A stretch of 64,000 nt of DNA from Halogeometricum sp. S3BR5-2 (GTDB lineage Archaea > Halobacteriota > Halobacteria > Halobacteriales > Haloferacaceae): contig NZ_JAMQOQ010000009.1 in the NCBI RefSeq assembly GCF_031624635.1, forward strand, positions 1 to 64,000, read 5' to 3'. The position numbers and the translations under genes are program-made. The notes beneath the pieces are model-generated. The model saw nothing but the letters and a program-made list of their open reading frames with translations. It was not told the origin of the DNA and made no database searches. Of this stretch, positions 43,463 through 52,234 are shown piece after piece; position 1 is the stretch's first letter, and every line of letters starts with the position of its first letter.

Positions 43463-44323
43463 TTATCCTGTCACCTCGAAATCGATGTAAGGCAAGACGA
43501 GTGCGTCTGCAGCTCTTCTCGAGGTCCTGTCGTCACGTGCGTTTGCTTCTGCCTTCTCGCGCTCCCAGCTACGAAGTAGAGAACGGAGCTGTCTCTTCGC
43601 ATCGTCCAAGCTGTCGAGGCTCAACTCACGTTCAATCTGCTCCCGCGTCAGACCGTCGTTCTCACGAACCGCGAGCTCCATACAGAAGAGCCGCCAGAAC
43701 GTCTTGGAATACTTCTTGGCTTCTTTGGGATCATACCCCGAAGAATCCAGCTCAGCGCTCATCAATCGGTACCAGATGTGAAGATCGTCCTCGTAGCCGG
43801 GGAAGGAGTCAGTTGGGAAGTCCTCAATAAAGTCGTACAGCGTCTCTCTCGTCGGTCCAGCATTCCGATCGAATGAGAGCGTCATCTGTGCCGAGTCTGC
43901 AGTCCCCAACTGCTTATCCAGTCGCCGGTAGTGTCGCTGTATTTCGTATGGCGCATCGTCGTACATCCGGTCGGTGAGTCCCTCGAGTCCGAGGTCGTAG
44001 TAACGTTCAAGCGCGCGACTTGCCGCTTGACGTCCCCGCCGAATTGTCCCTTCTGGTCTGTCGATGTCAGCAGCAGCGACGTCACAAATTACTGGATCGT
44101 CGTTTGGCTCGCCCCCGGTGTGAACGCCGGTATTAGCAGTCGCCGTCATTGTACCATACATATACCAGAAGGTCGGGATGTCGGTCGTAACCCGCTCACT
44201 GTCTAATTCCTCTTTCACGAAATAGAGCAGCTTGTGAACGGCCTTTCGGGAGAGGGGACTGTCGTACCTGTGTTCGTCGAAGAGAAGTGCAACCACCTCA
44301 CTCACGCTCAGTTTCCCATGCAT
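43463..44323 (-). CDS. Possible Panacea/SocA-like protein upstream of the PIN gene
   Basis: A 286-residue soluble protein. The N-terminus (SVSEVVALLFDEHRYDSPLS, RKAVHKLLYFVKEELDSERV, DIPTFWYMYGTM) recalls the Panacea/SocA-like (GepA) domain, in which a KLxKLLYF helix starts the fold, found in antitoxins and proteolytic adaptors. The middle and C-terminal parts are helical and charged (EQIERELSLDSLDDAKRQLR). If right, it is the antitoxin partner of the PIN nuclease directly downstream (five-base gap). It is divergent from the Argonaute operon with 96 bases between the start codons. The domain call is tentative. Confidence 0.42.
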   Translation of the reverse strand: MHGKLSVSEVVALLFDEHRYDSPLSRKAVHKLLYFVKEELDSERVTTDIPTFWYMYGTMTATANTGVHTGGEPNDDPVICDVAAADIDRPEGTIRRGRQAASRALERYYDLGLEGLTDRMYDDAPYEIQRHYRRLDKQLGTADSAQMTLSFDRNAGPTRETLYDFIEDFPTDSFPGYEDDLHIWYRLMSAELDSSGYDPKEAKKYSKTFWRLFCMELAVRENDGLTREQIERELSLDSLDDAKRQLRSLLRSWEREKAEANARDDRTSRRAADALVLPYIDFEVTG

Positions 44324-44337
44324 CGATTCGTCAACGT

Positions 44338-44366
44338 AGCATAAGAATTGGGCATTTATCTATGCT
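44338..44366. promoter_or_regulatory. Divergent promoter with inverted repeat AGCATA n17 TATGCT
   Basis: Six-base perfect arms with a 17-base AT-rich spacer, inside the 96-base region between the divergent Panacea-like/PIN and nuclease/Argonaute operons. A single operator here could control both. Weak evidence because the arms are short. Confidence 0.3.
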
Positions 44367-44419
44367 GTGGGTAGAGGAGAAACACTATCTATCAAAGAGT
44401 ACGGATGTCCAGTAACTAA

Positions 44420-45874
44420 ATGCCGATATACAATCACGAAGGAACGAGCGAGGCTAGCGGGGACAAGGGTGAAAAGTACAAGCAGGCGATAGAAGAGTAC
44501 CTCCGCGCTCGGGGGTACAGCATCGAACGACGGTCGAATCATCACAGCACGACCGAAGATCTGGCCGCGGTCACCGTCGACGAGAGTTTCCACTATCTCA
44601 GCGGCGAGAAGGTAGGTGACGACGTCAAGAAGTTCGTACGGGTAGAGGCCAAGGGAACCAAGCTGTCGCGACTAGATGACGACTTTCTCACTGAGCTAGC
44701 TCGCGTTTTCATCGACTATTGTGAGCAGGACGGAGGATTCGAATACCACATTTATGCATCGTACCTCCAAGCCTTTGACAAGTGGGAGCGAATATTCGAT
44801 CCCAGGACGAACACCCCGGAGTACATCAGTGACTACTTCGATACCCTGAGGGAGAGGCAGAAACTGAATGACGCCGAGGAAGCAGCCCTCCAAGACCTTG
44901 GAGTAGAAGACTTCGAGTGGTTTCTCGCCGATGTCTTCGTCCACCGCGCCAGCTGGAACCGCCTCGGACAGATGGCAGAGGATGAGCGGTCTGTGAATCG
45001 CTCCAAATGGGACTTCTACACCCGAGAGAACTCACCCTCGCGAGAAGCCGAGACTCTCGTCGCCAACTTCCTCCGTATTAGTGGGCTACCAGAATCGATC
45101 TACATCGGTGAAAACCTCGCAGACCATCCTGAGGACATCTACGCCGACAATCCTCGGCACCTGCCCATCTGGGTCGAGTCAGGCCTGTTCTACAGCCTGA
45201 TTCCAATGGAAGAGATGCCTGACTCGCTCCGTCCGTTCGTCGATGGGGAGTCTGTTCAGAGCCGACCGTTCGTCAGCTGGCTAGAGAGTGAAGATACTGC
45301 TCCCAACGTTGCGAAGCGACTGTTCAACCGCGAGATACGACGACGCGCAGTCGACGGGTACGAAGATTGTAGAATGGTTCGCCACCAGTACGAGAATCGC
45401 CTGCTCTTCAAACACGAAGGCGGGGGATCTGGCGAAGAGGACGATTCTCCGGCAAAGACGAGGGTCGAGGGATGGGACGTTGCGATGGATTGGGGCGCAT
45501 ATACCGCCCATCGCTATGCGTCACCGGTTGTCAAGCAATATAAGGAGCAGTTCTACGTCTTCATCGACACTGGGTGGATGTTCTCACATTCCGGTCGCGG
45601 CACCAGCATTGTAAAAGGCGACACCGCCAGCAAACTCCATGACAAACTCCAAAGTAGCGGCCATTACCGTCCAAATAATCTGAAGGCACAATTCCGACAG
45701 TGGCGCGCATACCTCGGAATGGACGAATCACCACCGCTTGAGGAGGCAGGTATAGAGGATGACCCCCAACGACTGGAGTTCGAGCACGAAGAGGGGTTAG
45801 AGCTTCGCGTGCGGCCTCCGAAAGACGGCTCCGAACGGGAACTTCTCATGCAACGAGGTGTGGACGCGTACTGA
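44420..45874 (+). CDS. Putative PD-(D/E)XK nuclease with APAZ-like region, partner of short Argonaute
   Basis: A 484-residue protein. Residues 15-105 look like a PD-(D/E)XK nuclease fold: a helix (KYKQAIEEYLRARGY), an acidic residue in TTEDLAAV (Asp47), then VRVEAKG with Glu76-x-Lys78 and a helix DDDFLTELARVFIDYCEQ. Residues about 290-430 (FNREIRRRAVDGYEDCRMVR, GWDVAMDWGAYTAHRYASPV, FYVFIDTGWMFSHSGRG, YRPNNLKAQFRQWRAYLG) probably correspond to the APAZ region that replaces the N-PAZ half of Argonaute. Its stop overlaps the Argonaute start by one base, the usual layout of short-pAgo systems. Guide-triggered nuclease activity is inferred, not shown. Confidence 0.6.
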   Translation: MPIYNHEGTSEASGDKGEKYKQAIEEYLRARGYSIERRSNHHSTTEDLAAVTVDESFHYLSGEKVGDDVKKFVRVEAKGTKLSRLDDDFLTELARVFIDYCEQDGGFEYHIYASYLQAFDKWERIFDPRTNTPEYISDYFDTLRERQKLNDAEEAALQDLGVEDFEWFLADVFVHRASWNRLGQMAEDERSVNRSKWDFYTRENSPSREAETLVANFLRISGLPESIYIGENLADHPEDIYADNPRHLPIWVESGLFYSLIPMEEMPDSLRPFVDGESVQSRPFVSWLESEDTAPNVAKRLFNREIRRRAVDGYEDCRMVRHQYENRLLFKHEGGGSGEEDDSPAKTRVEGWDVAMDWGAYTAHRYASPVVKQYKEQFYVFIDTGWMFSHSGRGTSIVKGDTASKLHDKLQSSGHYRPNNLKAQFRQWRAYLGMDESPPLEEAGIEDDPQRLEFEHEEGLELRVRPPKDGSERELLMQRGVDAY

Positions 45875-47301
45875 TGTCTGGGTTCAGAGTGGATTACCTC
45901 TCGGAGCCGGAACTCGTCTTCGCCGGTGGCAATACGGCGAAGGACCCGCGGAGCGGACTGCTGAAGTACGGGCCCTGTCCACCGCGTGACGGCTCTATTC
46001 ATGAGGTGGTACGGGTTGGACTGATTGGTGATAGCTGGTCTATCTCGGCGATGCGAGATCTGCTTGAGGACATGCGTTATGGGATCCTTCCCGAGGGAGA
46101 CGACCGACAGCGGTGGAATCAACCGTTCCCGGGACTCGGCCCTAACTCTGAGCTCAAGATGTCGTTCGATCAGCGTCCGATGTGGCGGGGCGAAATCGAA
46201 CATGATGACATCGACTCACTGAGCGACGTCCGCGATGATGCCGACCGTGTTGAGATGGCATTGGATTACATCAAGTACCAGATAGAGGGCGTCTGCTCGA
46301 CAACCCCGAGCCCGGACGTCGTCATTGTAAGCATCCCGGAAACCCTCGCTGAGCTGTTCACAGAGGGCAAGAAAGCAGATACCATTCGGACGGCCGACAC
46401 CGACTTCAGAAGCCGCATCAAGCTCCTGGGGATGCTTAATCAGACTCCGACACAGCTCATCGGCCCCAAGACCCTCCGCGGAGAAGATGTCCAACCACGT
46501 CGAGAGGTAGCGTGGAATCTCGCAGTGGGTCTACTCTACAAGGCTCGAAGAGGACGACCATGGAAGCTCACTGAGCTAAAATCGAACACCTGCTACGCCG
46601 GCATATCCTTCTACGATGAGCGCGGGACGGATCCGGACACTAGAGCGTCAATCGCGCAGGTGTTCATGGAGACCGGAGAGAATTTCGTCATCCGTGGCGA
46701 CCCGGTCACCGACATCGCCAGTGATGCCGATACGGGACGGACACATCTGTCGGCTGGAGATGCCGAGCAGCTAATCCAAACCATCTTGGAGCGGTACGGC
46801 GACCGAAGGCAGGATCGCCCTGACCGGTTGGTGATTCACAAGTCCTCCAATTTCTGGGAGCAGGAGACAGAAGGCTTCAAATCTGGCTCCGAAGACGTGA
46901 GACAGCGAGACTTCATTACCATTCGAGAGCATCACCCAATTCGCCTCTTCAGCAACACGCAGTACCCGCCTCTGAGGGGTACAGTCGCCCTGCCACCGGG
47001 GAGAGAAGAGTACTACCTCTACACGAAGGGATTCATTCCAGAGATTTCTGCGTACGCTGAGTCCGGCACTCCAAACCCAATCGTCGTCCGTCCTCATGAG
47101 GACGTGAATGCTACCTCGTACCGGGAAATCTGTGAGGAGATACTCTCGTTCTCGAAGCTCGATTGGAACAGCTCTGACTTCTGCAAGAAGCTCCCCGTGA
47201 CAGTCGGGATCGCTGACGCTGTCAGCGACATTCTCGCAGAACCCATGGCACAGAACCTACCCGACGGGGCGTTCCCGTACCACTACTACTATTACATGTG
47301 A
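45874..47301 (+). CDS. Short prokaryotic Argonaute (MID-PIWI), catalytically inactive
   Basis: A 475-residue MID-PIWI protein without N and PAZ domains. MID about 40-205 (HEVVRVGLIGDSW, PDVVIVSIPETL). PIWI from about 208: REVAWNLAVGLLYKARRGRP, then CYAGISFYDERG, where the first catalytic Asp of the DEDX tetrad should be but Ile-Ser-Phe stands (240-248). Later DRLVIHKSSNFWEQETEGF (318-335) shows His-Lys where active proteins have Asp. LPVTVGIADAVSDIL and the aromatic end YHYYYYM at the C-terminus are typical; the terminal carboxylate helps bind the guide 5' end. So guide-directed target sensing without slicing is expected, with killing or signalling by the partner gene. Confidence 0.8.
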   Translation: MSGFRVDYLSEPELVFAGGNTAKDPRSGLLKYGPCPPRDGSIHEVVRVGLIGDSWSISAMRDLLEDMRYGILPEGDDRQRWNQPFPGLGPNSELKMSFDQRPMWRGEIEHDDIDSLSDVRDDADRVEMALDYIKYQIEGVCSTTPSPDVVIVSIPETLAELFTEGKKADTIRTADTDFRSRIKLLGMLNQTPTQLIGPKTLRGEDVQPRREVAWNLAVGLLYKARRGRPWKLTELKSNTCYAGISFYDERGTDPDTRASIAQVFMETGENFVIRGDPVTDIASDADTGRTHLSAGDAEQLIQTILERYGDRRQDRPDRLVIHKSSNFWEQETEGFKSGSEDVRQRDFITIREHHPIRLFSNTQYPPLRGTVALPPGREEYYLYTKGFIPEISAYAESGTPNPIVVRPHEDVNATSYREICEEILSFSKLDWNSSDFCKKLPVTVGIADAVSDILAEPMAQNLPDGAFPYHYYYYM

Positions 47302-47387
47302 CCTCGCTCGCTAGAAGTTTCGTTGGAACAGAATAAGGGCAACTGACAAAGGAACACGTAAGTTCGTTGGCAACCCGCCCTACCGTT

Positions 47388-47714
47388 ATGACGAGTTCTC
47401 TTATCACTGCCTCTAACGTCACGGCTTTGGGTCTCCTGTGTGATTTAGCTGGGGCAATTCTACTTGGTCCGAACATTGTTCGGCAAGCGTACAAAGCCGC
47501 ACAGGTGCGCAAACAGCTACAATATGAAGGCTATGATCCGAATGATGTCATGACATCATTTTATCTAAACGATGAGCCAATCGAACATGAATCGCTCAAA
47601 TCGTCGGAACAGCAACTTCGGGAGTTTGAGCGTGAATGGCTCTTACCAGCTATTGGGCTGGTGCTCCTCTGTATAGGATTCACAGTGCAACTCATCGGGA
47701 CTGTGTTCCTGTAA
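47388..47714 (+). CDS. Membrane protein of unknown function
   Basis: A 108-residue protein with an N-terminal helix (ALGLLCDLAGAILLGPNIV), a polar middle (QLQYEGYDPNDVMTSFYLND) and a C-terminal helix (WLLPAIGLVLLCIGFTVQLI). ATG at 47388 preferred over 47367. Located 86 bases behind the Argonaute gene on the same strand; it might be part of the locus, but similar small membrane genes also occur alone. Confidence 0.55.
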   Translation: MTSSLITASNVTALGLLCDLAGAILLGPNIVRQAYKAAQVRKQLQYEGYDPNDVMTSFYLNDEPIEHESLKSSEQQLREFEREWLLPAIGLVLLCIGFTVQLIGTVFL

Positions 47715-47916
47715 CGAGTTCAATCGAAAGCTGCAATCGACCAGCTGGCTTCCATACTAGATAGTATGATTAACCAACATCAAGCCCACCTACCATTACT
47801 TGTTGGTTAACTTCTCGTCTTAAGATAGATTTTGCAGTTCAAATCAGAGGTTCGCACCGAAACAGCCATACGCCAGTAGTTTACCGAGAACCAGGTGGCT
47901 TCAGAATTTTGCGAGA

Positions 47917-47946
47917 CACAACCTCGGAGGATGGAAATGATGCGTG
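47917..47946 (+). repeat. 30-base direct repeat, copy 1
   Basis: Identical over 30 bases with 48138-48167 (begins CACAACCTCGGAGGATGGAA, ends ATGATGCGTG). Copies start 221 bases apart. The repeat holds GGAGG close to ATG codons, so it could carry a translation start of two small frames. Confidence 0.75.
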
Positions 47947-48137
47947 CCTTCTGTTCGTCCAACTTTGCTGTGAAAGAGGAGCTATCTTGCGGTTCTGATT
48001 TCTACCACTCAGAAAACTTTTCTGGGAGACATCCCCTGTGACGGTCTACTAACCGCCAGACGAAAGCATGCCCATCTTCAGACATCGTGAAAATAAGGCA
48101 CGTGTCATGCCCCTAACTCCGAAACTCTGGAGACTCG

Positions 48138-48167
48138 CACAACCTCGGAGGATGGAAATGATGCGTG
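48138..48167 (+). repeat. 30-base direct repeat, copy 2
   Basis: Second identical copy of the repeat at 47917-47946, 126 bases before the MOSC gene. Two copies and a 191-base interval do not fit a CRISPR array. Confidence 0.75.
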
Positions 48168-48292
48168 ACTTATTTACGGCATAGTTCGGCGTGAAGCAGC
48201 CACTCAGTACGCTTGCGGGTATATCGCTGAGTTACTTTGTCACCATTACGCACATCCGAGTGTTTATACTGTGCTAAACCCGCATCACACAT

Positions 48293-48784
48293 ATGACCGG
48301 GAGTGGCACTGTCGAACGGATTTTTATCGCACCTGAAGCTGAAGCGGAGATGGAAGAACAAACAGATGTTGAAGCAGTTGCTGGAAAGGGACTCCGGGAT
48401 GATCGCTACTTTAGCGAAATTGAGACGGGAACCTTCGTTAGCTGGAAGCCAGATGAGGAACGCCACGATGGGTACGACCTCACATTAATCGAACAAGAGG
48501 CTGTAACAGCAATCGAACGTGAAGCAGGAATCGAACTCGCACCGGGAGAACACCGACGAAACATCGAAACCAGTGATGTCGCACTCAATCATCTCGTCGG
48601 ACAACGATTCCAAGTCGGTGACGCTATCTGTCGAGGGGATCGACTGTGTGAACCGTGTGATCATCTTCAGCGCATCACTCAAGACGGCGTATTGCAGGCA
48701 CTCACTCACCGAGGTGGGCTCCGGGCAGATATTCTCGAAGATGGAATGATTCGCCCCGGAGACGTAATCGAACCGCTCGAATAA
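48293..48784 (+). CDS. MOSC-domain protein
   Basis: A 163-residue MOSC domain (beta-barrel found in molybdenum cofactor sulfurases and YiiM-like proteins). Typical features: GTVERIFIAPEAEAEMEEQT at the start, AVAGKGLRDDRYF, APGEHRRNIETSDVALNHLV, GQRFQVGDAICRGDRLCEPC with the conserved Cys pair, and ALTHRGGLRADILEDGMIRP. The Cys in LCEPC is the usual sulfur-carrying or metal site. Substrate unknown. Stands alone. Confidence 0.88.
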   Translation: MTGSGTVERIFIAPEAEAEMEEQTDVEAVAGKGLRDDRYFSEIETGTFVSWKPDEERHDGYDLTLIEQEAVTAIEREAGIELAPGEHRRNIETSDVALNHLVGQRFQVGDAICRGDRLCEPCDHLQRITQDGVLQALTHRGGLRADILEDGMIRPGDVIEPLE

Positions 48785-48900
48785 TCCGCACTCTCTCGTT
48801 TAGAAATAGTGGCTCTGTCGCAATTCTATTAGATAGACACCTTTCCTGCCGAAACAGGTGGTAGATCGGTGTGTGAACTTTCGAAGGACACCTATCCGAG

Positions 48901-49617
48901 TCACGTCAGTCCGTCTCTCCCTAATAAGACCGCCTCCACTTTGTGAAGGTGCTCATGGAGCGTTGATGTGGTGATCTCCAATTCGTCCGCCAATTCGCCA
49001 GCCGTCGTTTCCTTCGGGTACTCGTAGTATCCCTGCTCACGAGCAAGTTGGAAAACCTCTAACTGACGCTTCGTGAACTGATCCACTGGAAGTGTGGTCG
49101 GCACAGTTCCACGGCTCTGCCGCTTCATGCTCCGCACATTAATCTCCGCGTTCATCTGCTCACGGACTTCATCAAGTTTGACTCGAACCGTCCTCCGGTC
49201 GTGGTTCGTTACGAGACTCCAATACTCCCGCCCACCTCGAATATCGATCGGTCCTGTACATACGAATCCACGAGAGGTGAGTGGCTGACTGATCTGCTTT
49301 CGTCCATCATGAACAACAAGGAGTTCGCGCGTTGCATTTCCCGGCTTCGGTATCGAGGCCTGCTGGAAGCCAGACGCCATTTGGGAAACTGAATGAACAT
49401 GCTCAGACGCACGAATGGTTTCGATTCCCTTTGTAACGAATTCATGATCGTCCGCGTAGATTGTGAAAAGTGTCGCAACCTTGCCGCCAGTCATATAGAT
49501 TCCATAGCCGAGAATCCCGACATCGAGACGCTCCGTAATCTCGATTTCCCAGCAATCAGGGTACCAGAGGTCAATAAATACCTGGAGCGCTTCGTCAGAC
49601 TGCTCAGGAGACGCCAT
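48901..49617 (-). CDS. Bat-type HTH_10 transcriptional regulator
   Basis: A 238-residue regulator from ATG 49617 (an upstream in-frame start at 49686 adds odd residues). The N-terminal 160 residues are a sensor-like domain (DLWYPDCWEIEITERLDVGI, EYWSLVTNHDRRTVRVKLDE). The C-terminus is the HTH_10 domain: FTKRQLEVFQLAREQGYYEY, PKETTAGELADELEITTSTL, HEHLHKVEA. Relatives include Bat, DmsR and NarO, which respond to light, oxygen or redox state. Upstream of the convergent MOSC gene; target unknown. Confidence 0.82.
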   Translation of the reverse strand: MASPEQSDEALQVFIDLWYPDCWEIEITERLDVGILGYGIYMTGGKVATLFTIYADDHEFVTKGIETIRASEHVHSVSQMASGFQQASIPKPGNATRELLVVHDGRKQISQPLTSRGFVCTGPIDIRGGREYWSLVTNHDRRTVRVKLDEVREQMNAEINVRSMKRQSRGTVPTTLPVDQFTKRQLEVFQLAREQGYYEYPKETTAGELADELEITTSTLHEHLHKVEAVLLGRDGLT

Positions 49618-49698
49618 CGTATCTGATCGTAGTATCGAATATTTTCCACACCCAGATAACGGTTTTGTGAACGGAAGAACAGTCAATGTTCGACCGAA

Positions 49699-50838
49699 TT
49701 AGTCGTCGTGTTGCTCGAAGACGGCCTCAGCGAGCGTGTTCTTGTGGCCTTCGTTCGGGCCACCGGCAATCGTGAGGAGTTTCGCGTCACGCAGATACCG
49801 TTCGATGTCGTGTTCCGTCGTGTAGCCGATACCGCCGTGGAGTTGCATCGCCTCGCTAGCGTTGTCCACGGCGGCCTGTGTGGCATTGATTTTCGCCATA
49901 CTGAACTCGCGTGTGACGTCGTGTCCGCGATCTGCACGGTCGGCTGCACGAAGGGTAAGTAACCGGGCGGTATCGACTCGTTCGGCCATCTTGCCGACTT
50001 CCCAGCCGATTCCTTGGAAGTCGCTGATGTGCTGACCGTACTGTTCACGACTGCTCGTGTAGGCCACCGTGTCTTCGAGGGCAGCGCGGGCGATACCGAC
50101 GCCCCGAGCGGGAACATTCACGCCAGTCTGTAGACCTCCACGCTGGACGTAGCCTTCACCCTCTTCGCCGATGAGTCGATCATCGGAAACGTGAACGTTC
50201 GAGAGGGTGACGCGCGGGGACTTCACGCTGTTCGCGCCCAGCGTCTCCCACACTGTCTCGACGTTGAAGTCGTCGGTCGGCACGAGAAACGCGCTGATGT
50301 TGTGTGGCGCGTCCTCCTTAGGGCCGGTCTTCGCGTACGTGAGAACGTAATCCGCGTCGAGGAAATTCGTCACCCATTGCTTGTGACCGTTGAGTATCCA
50401 CTCGTCTCCATCACGTTCGGCGGTGGTCTCCATCTCCAGCTTGTTACTCCCTGCGTTCGCCTCACTCAACCCGAGTGCGCCGACAGTGTCGAACGATGCC
50501 ATTTCAGGGAGGAGTTCCTCGCGCTGAAGTTCAGTTCCAAAGCGTTCGACAACTTCCGCAACCCCCAGATGAAGTCCGATGGTGCTCGCCACAGACATGA
50601 GTCCAGCCGATAGCTCTTCAGTCATCAACGCGAGTTCCACGGGGCCTTCACCTCGGCCCCCGTACTCTTCTGGAAGCGTCACACCTGTCAAACGACGTTC
50701 GCTGAGTTCGTCGAAAATCGCGCTCGGATACTCTTCCTCTCGGTCAAGATATTTGGCCTCCGGTTCAATCTCCTCTTTTGTGAATTTTCGAACCTCATCT
50801 CGCAGCGCCCGTTGATCCTTGGTCAGGTCGAACCTCAT
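49699..50838 (-). CDS. Acyl-CoA dehydrogenase
   Basis: A 379-residue FAD enzyme of beta-oxidation, introducing the 2,3 double bond in acyl-CoA. Signature blocks: EEYGGRGEGPVELALMTEEL, GALGLSEANAGSNKLEMETT (FAD/acyl contact), GHKQWVTNFLDADYVLTYAK, SREQYGQHISDFQGIGWEVG, and AMQLHGGIGYTTEHDIERYL near the C-terminus, where the base glutamate equivalent lies in the conserved ExxxxxYLRDAK region. Electron transfer flavoprotein genes are not in the window. Single gene, ATG start. Confidence 0.93.
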   Translation of the reverse strand: MRFDLTKDQRALRDEVRKFTKEEIEPEAKYLDREEEYPSAIFDELSERRLTGVTLPEEYGGRGEGPVELALMTEELSAGLMSVASTIGLHLGVAEVVERFGTELQREELLPEMASFDTVGALGLSEANAGSNKLEMETTAERDGDEWILNGHKQWVTNFLDADYVLTYAKTGPKEDAPHNISAFLVPTDDFNVETVWETLGANSVKSPRVTLSNVHVSDDRLIGEEGEGYVQRGGLQTGVNVPARGVGIARAALEDTVAYTSSREQYGQHISDFQGIGWEVGKMAERVDTARLLTLRAADRADRGHDVTREFSMAKINATQAAVDNASEAMQLHGGIGYTTEHDIERYLRDAKLLTIAGGPNEGHKNTLAEAVFEQHDD

Positions 50839-51049
50839 GTGTCATGGGTTCGCCCCCGATCGAGTAAACATGGAACCTGCTATAGCAGGTGATTGCGAGT
50901 GAGAAAGCAAACAGCGAACTTTCGGAATTGCAGCCACTAGTGCCGCGAGCGGACGCATGCGCCGTATTTCTATTTTCGGCTGTCACATCTGGTGGACAAT
51001 CGACCCGCTTGCGGATCGGGCCGACCGGGAGGATAAGGGGAACGTGCGC

Positions 51050-52234
51050 CTACGGTAGCGCCTTCCGGAGGTCCTCGCAGAGGTCATCGGGGTCTTCGAG
51101 GCCAACAGATACCCGGACCAACGTCTCGGGAATCTCCGCTGAATCCTCACTACGACTGAACTCGTCGGGGAGCATTAGTGACGGTACCTCAACAAGGCTC
51201 TCAACCCCGCCGAGACTGGCTCCCGGCGTGAATATCTCAAGTCCCTCGACGAACGCCTCAAGTTCGATGAGTGTTCCATCGAACTCGAAGGACAGCATCC
51301 CGCTGTGTCCCGACATCTGCTCACTCGCAAGATCGTGTTGCGGGTGGCTTTCGAGACCCGGATAGTGGACACGAGCGACCCGATTATGGCTTTCGAGGAA
51401 CTGGGCAACTGCCATCGCATTCCTCTCGTGATGTTCCATCCGGGCGGGCAATGTCTTGATACCTCGCGAAACGAGGTAGCAGTCGAACGGTGACAGCATA
51501 TTTCCAAGCCCAACCCGCTGTGCGAACGATAATTGCTCGAAAATTCCATTGTCGTCAGTAATAACGGCACCGCCTATCGAGTCAGAGTGTCCGTTGAGGT
51601 ACTTGGTGGTGCTGTGAACGACGATGTCGGCACCCAGATCAAGTGGGGCTTGGTAGTATGGACTCGCAAAGGTACTGTCCACGCCGAACAGAGCATCGTG
51701 GTCATCGGCGATGTCGGCTATCGTTTGGACATCGCACAACCTAATCAAGGGATTCGACGGGGTTTCAGCCCAGATTAGGTCAGTGTCCGCGTTGACTGCA
51801 TCGGCGACGTTGTCGGGGTCACGGGCGTCAACAAAGTCGATGTCAACGCCGAGATGTCCGGCCATGTGTTCCGTGAGCAGCTTTTCGGTTCCGCTATAGA
51901 TGGAATCCGAGGAGACAACGTGGCCTCCCGGGGGGACTAGCGATAGCATTGTCGTTGATGTGGCGACCATTCCAGAGGCGAACGCCAACCCATGCTCGCC
52001 GTTTTCAAGGCGAGCCAACTGCTCTTCAAGAGCTGCCCGTGTCGGATTGCTCTCGCGCGAATAGTCGTGTTCATTGGCATCCTCTCCGCTTGCCCACTCG
52101 AACGTAGTCGAGAGGTGGATCGGCGGGACGACGTCGTTCGTTCCATCTCTGTGAGGATGCGTTTCAATTTCAGCTGCGCCGACTGCGATGGTTGCGAACC
52201 GATTCCGGTCAGATTGGTTATTGTGTCGTGTCAT
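51050..52234 (-). CDS. PLP-dependent transsulfuration enzyme (cystathionine gamma-synthase/lyase type)
   Basis: A 394-residue Cys/Met-metabolism PLP enzyme. PIHLSTTFEW and YSRESNPTRAALEEQLARLE form the substrate entry, FASGMVATSTTMLSL binds the cofactor phosphate, and the PLP lysine is in DIVVHSTTKYLNGHSDSIGG. The C-terminal block LGGVESLVEVPSLM is typical of CGS/CGL. Which reaction (synthase, lyase or sulfhydrylase) cannot be settled by eye. ATG at 52234 (MTRHNNQ) preferred over 52348, whose extra residues look untranslated. Confidence 0.9.
   Translation of the reverse strand: MTRHNNQSDRNRFATIAVGAAEIETHPHRDGTNDVVPPIHLSTTFEWASGEDANEHDYSRESNPTRAALEEQLARLENGEHGLAFASGMVATSTTMLSLVPPGGHVVSSDSIYSGTEKLLTEHMAGHLGVDIDFVDARDPDNVADAVNADTDLIWAETPSNPLIRLCDVQTIADIADDHDALFGVDSTFASPYYQAPLDLGADIVVHSTTKYLNGHSDSIGGAVITDDNGIFEQLSFAQRVGLGNMLSPFDCYLVSRGIKTLPARMEHHERNAMAVAQFLESHNRVARVHYPGLESHPQHDLASEQMSGHSGMLSFEFDGTLIELEAFVEGLEIFTPGASLGGVESLVEVPSLMLPDEFSRSEDSAEIPETLVRVSVGLEDPDDLCEDLRKALP

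Larger units (their letters stand above)
47715..48292. other. 578-base region with a 30-base direct repeat
   Basis: No convincing gene. It contains two identical 30-base repeats (next two entries), each with a small frame starting in the repeat: 36 codons from 47931 and 10 codons from 48152. Neither has coding character I can support. The first 100 bases after 47715 are AT-rich. Confidence 0.5.

Noticed and set aside
45874-47301. Active long Argonaute like the one of Natronobacterium
   Set aside because: Only 475 residues, no N or PAZ domains, and catalytic Asp positions are replaced.
47917-48167. CRISPR array from the 30-base direct repeats
   Set aside because: Only two copies with a 191-base interval; spacers of haloarchaeal arrays are about 35-40 bases, and no cas genes are near.
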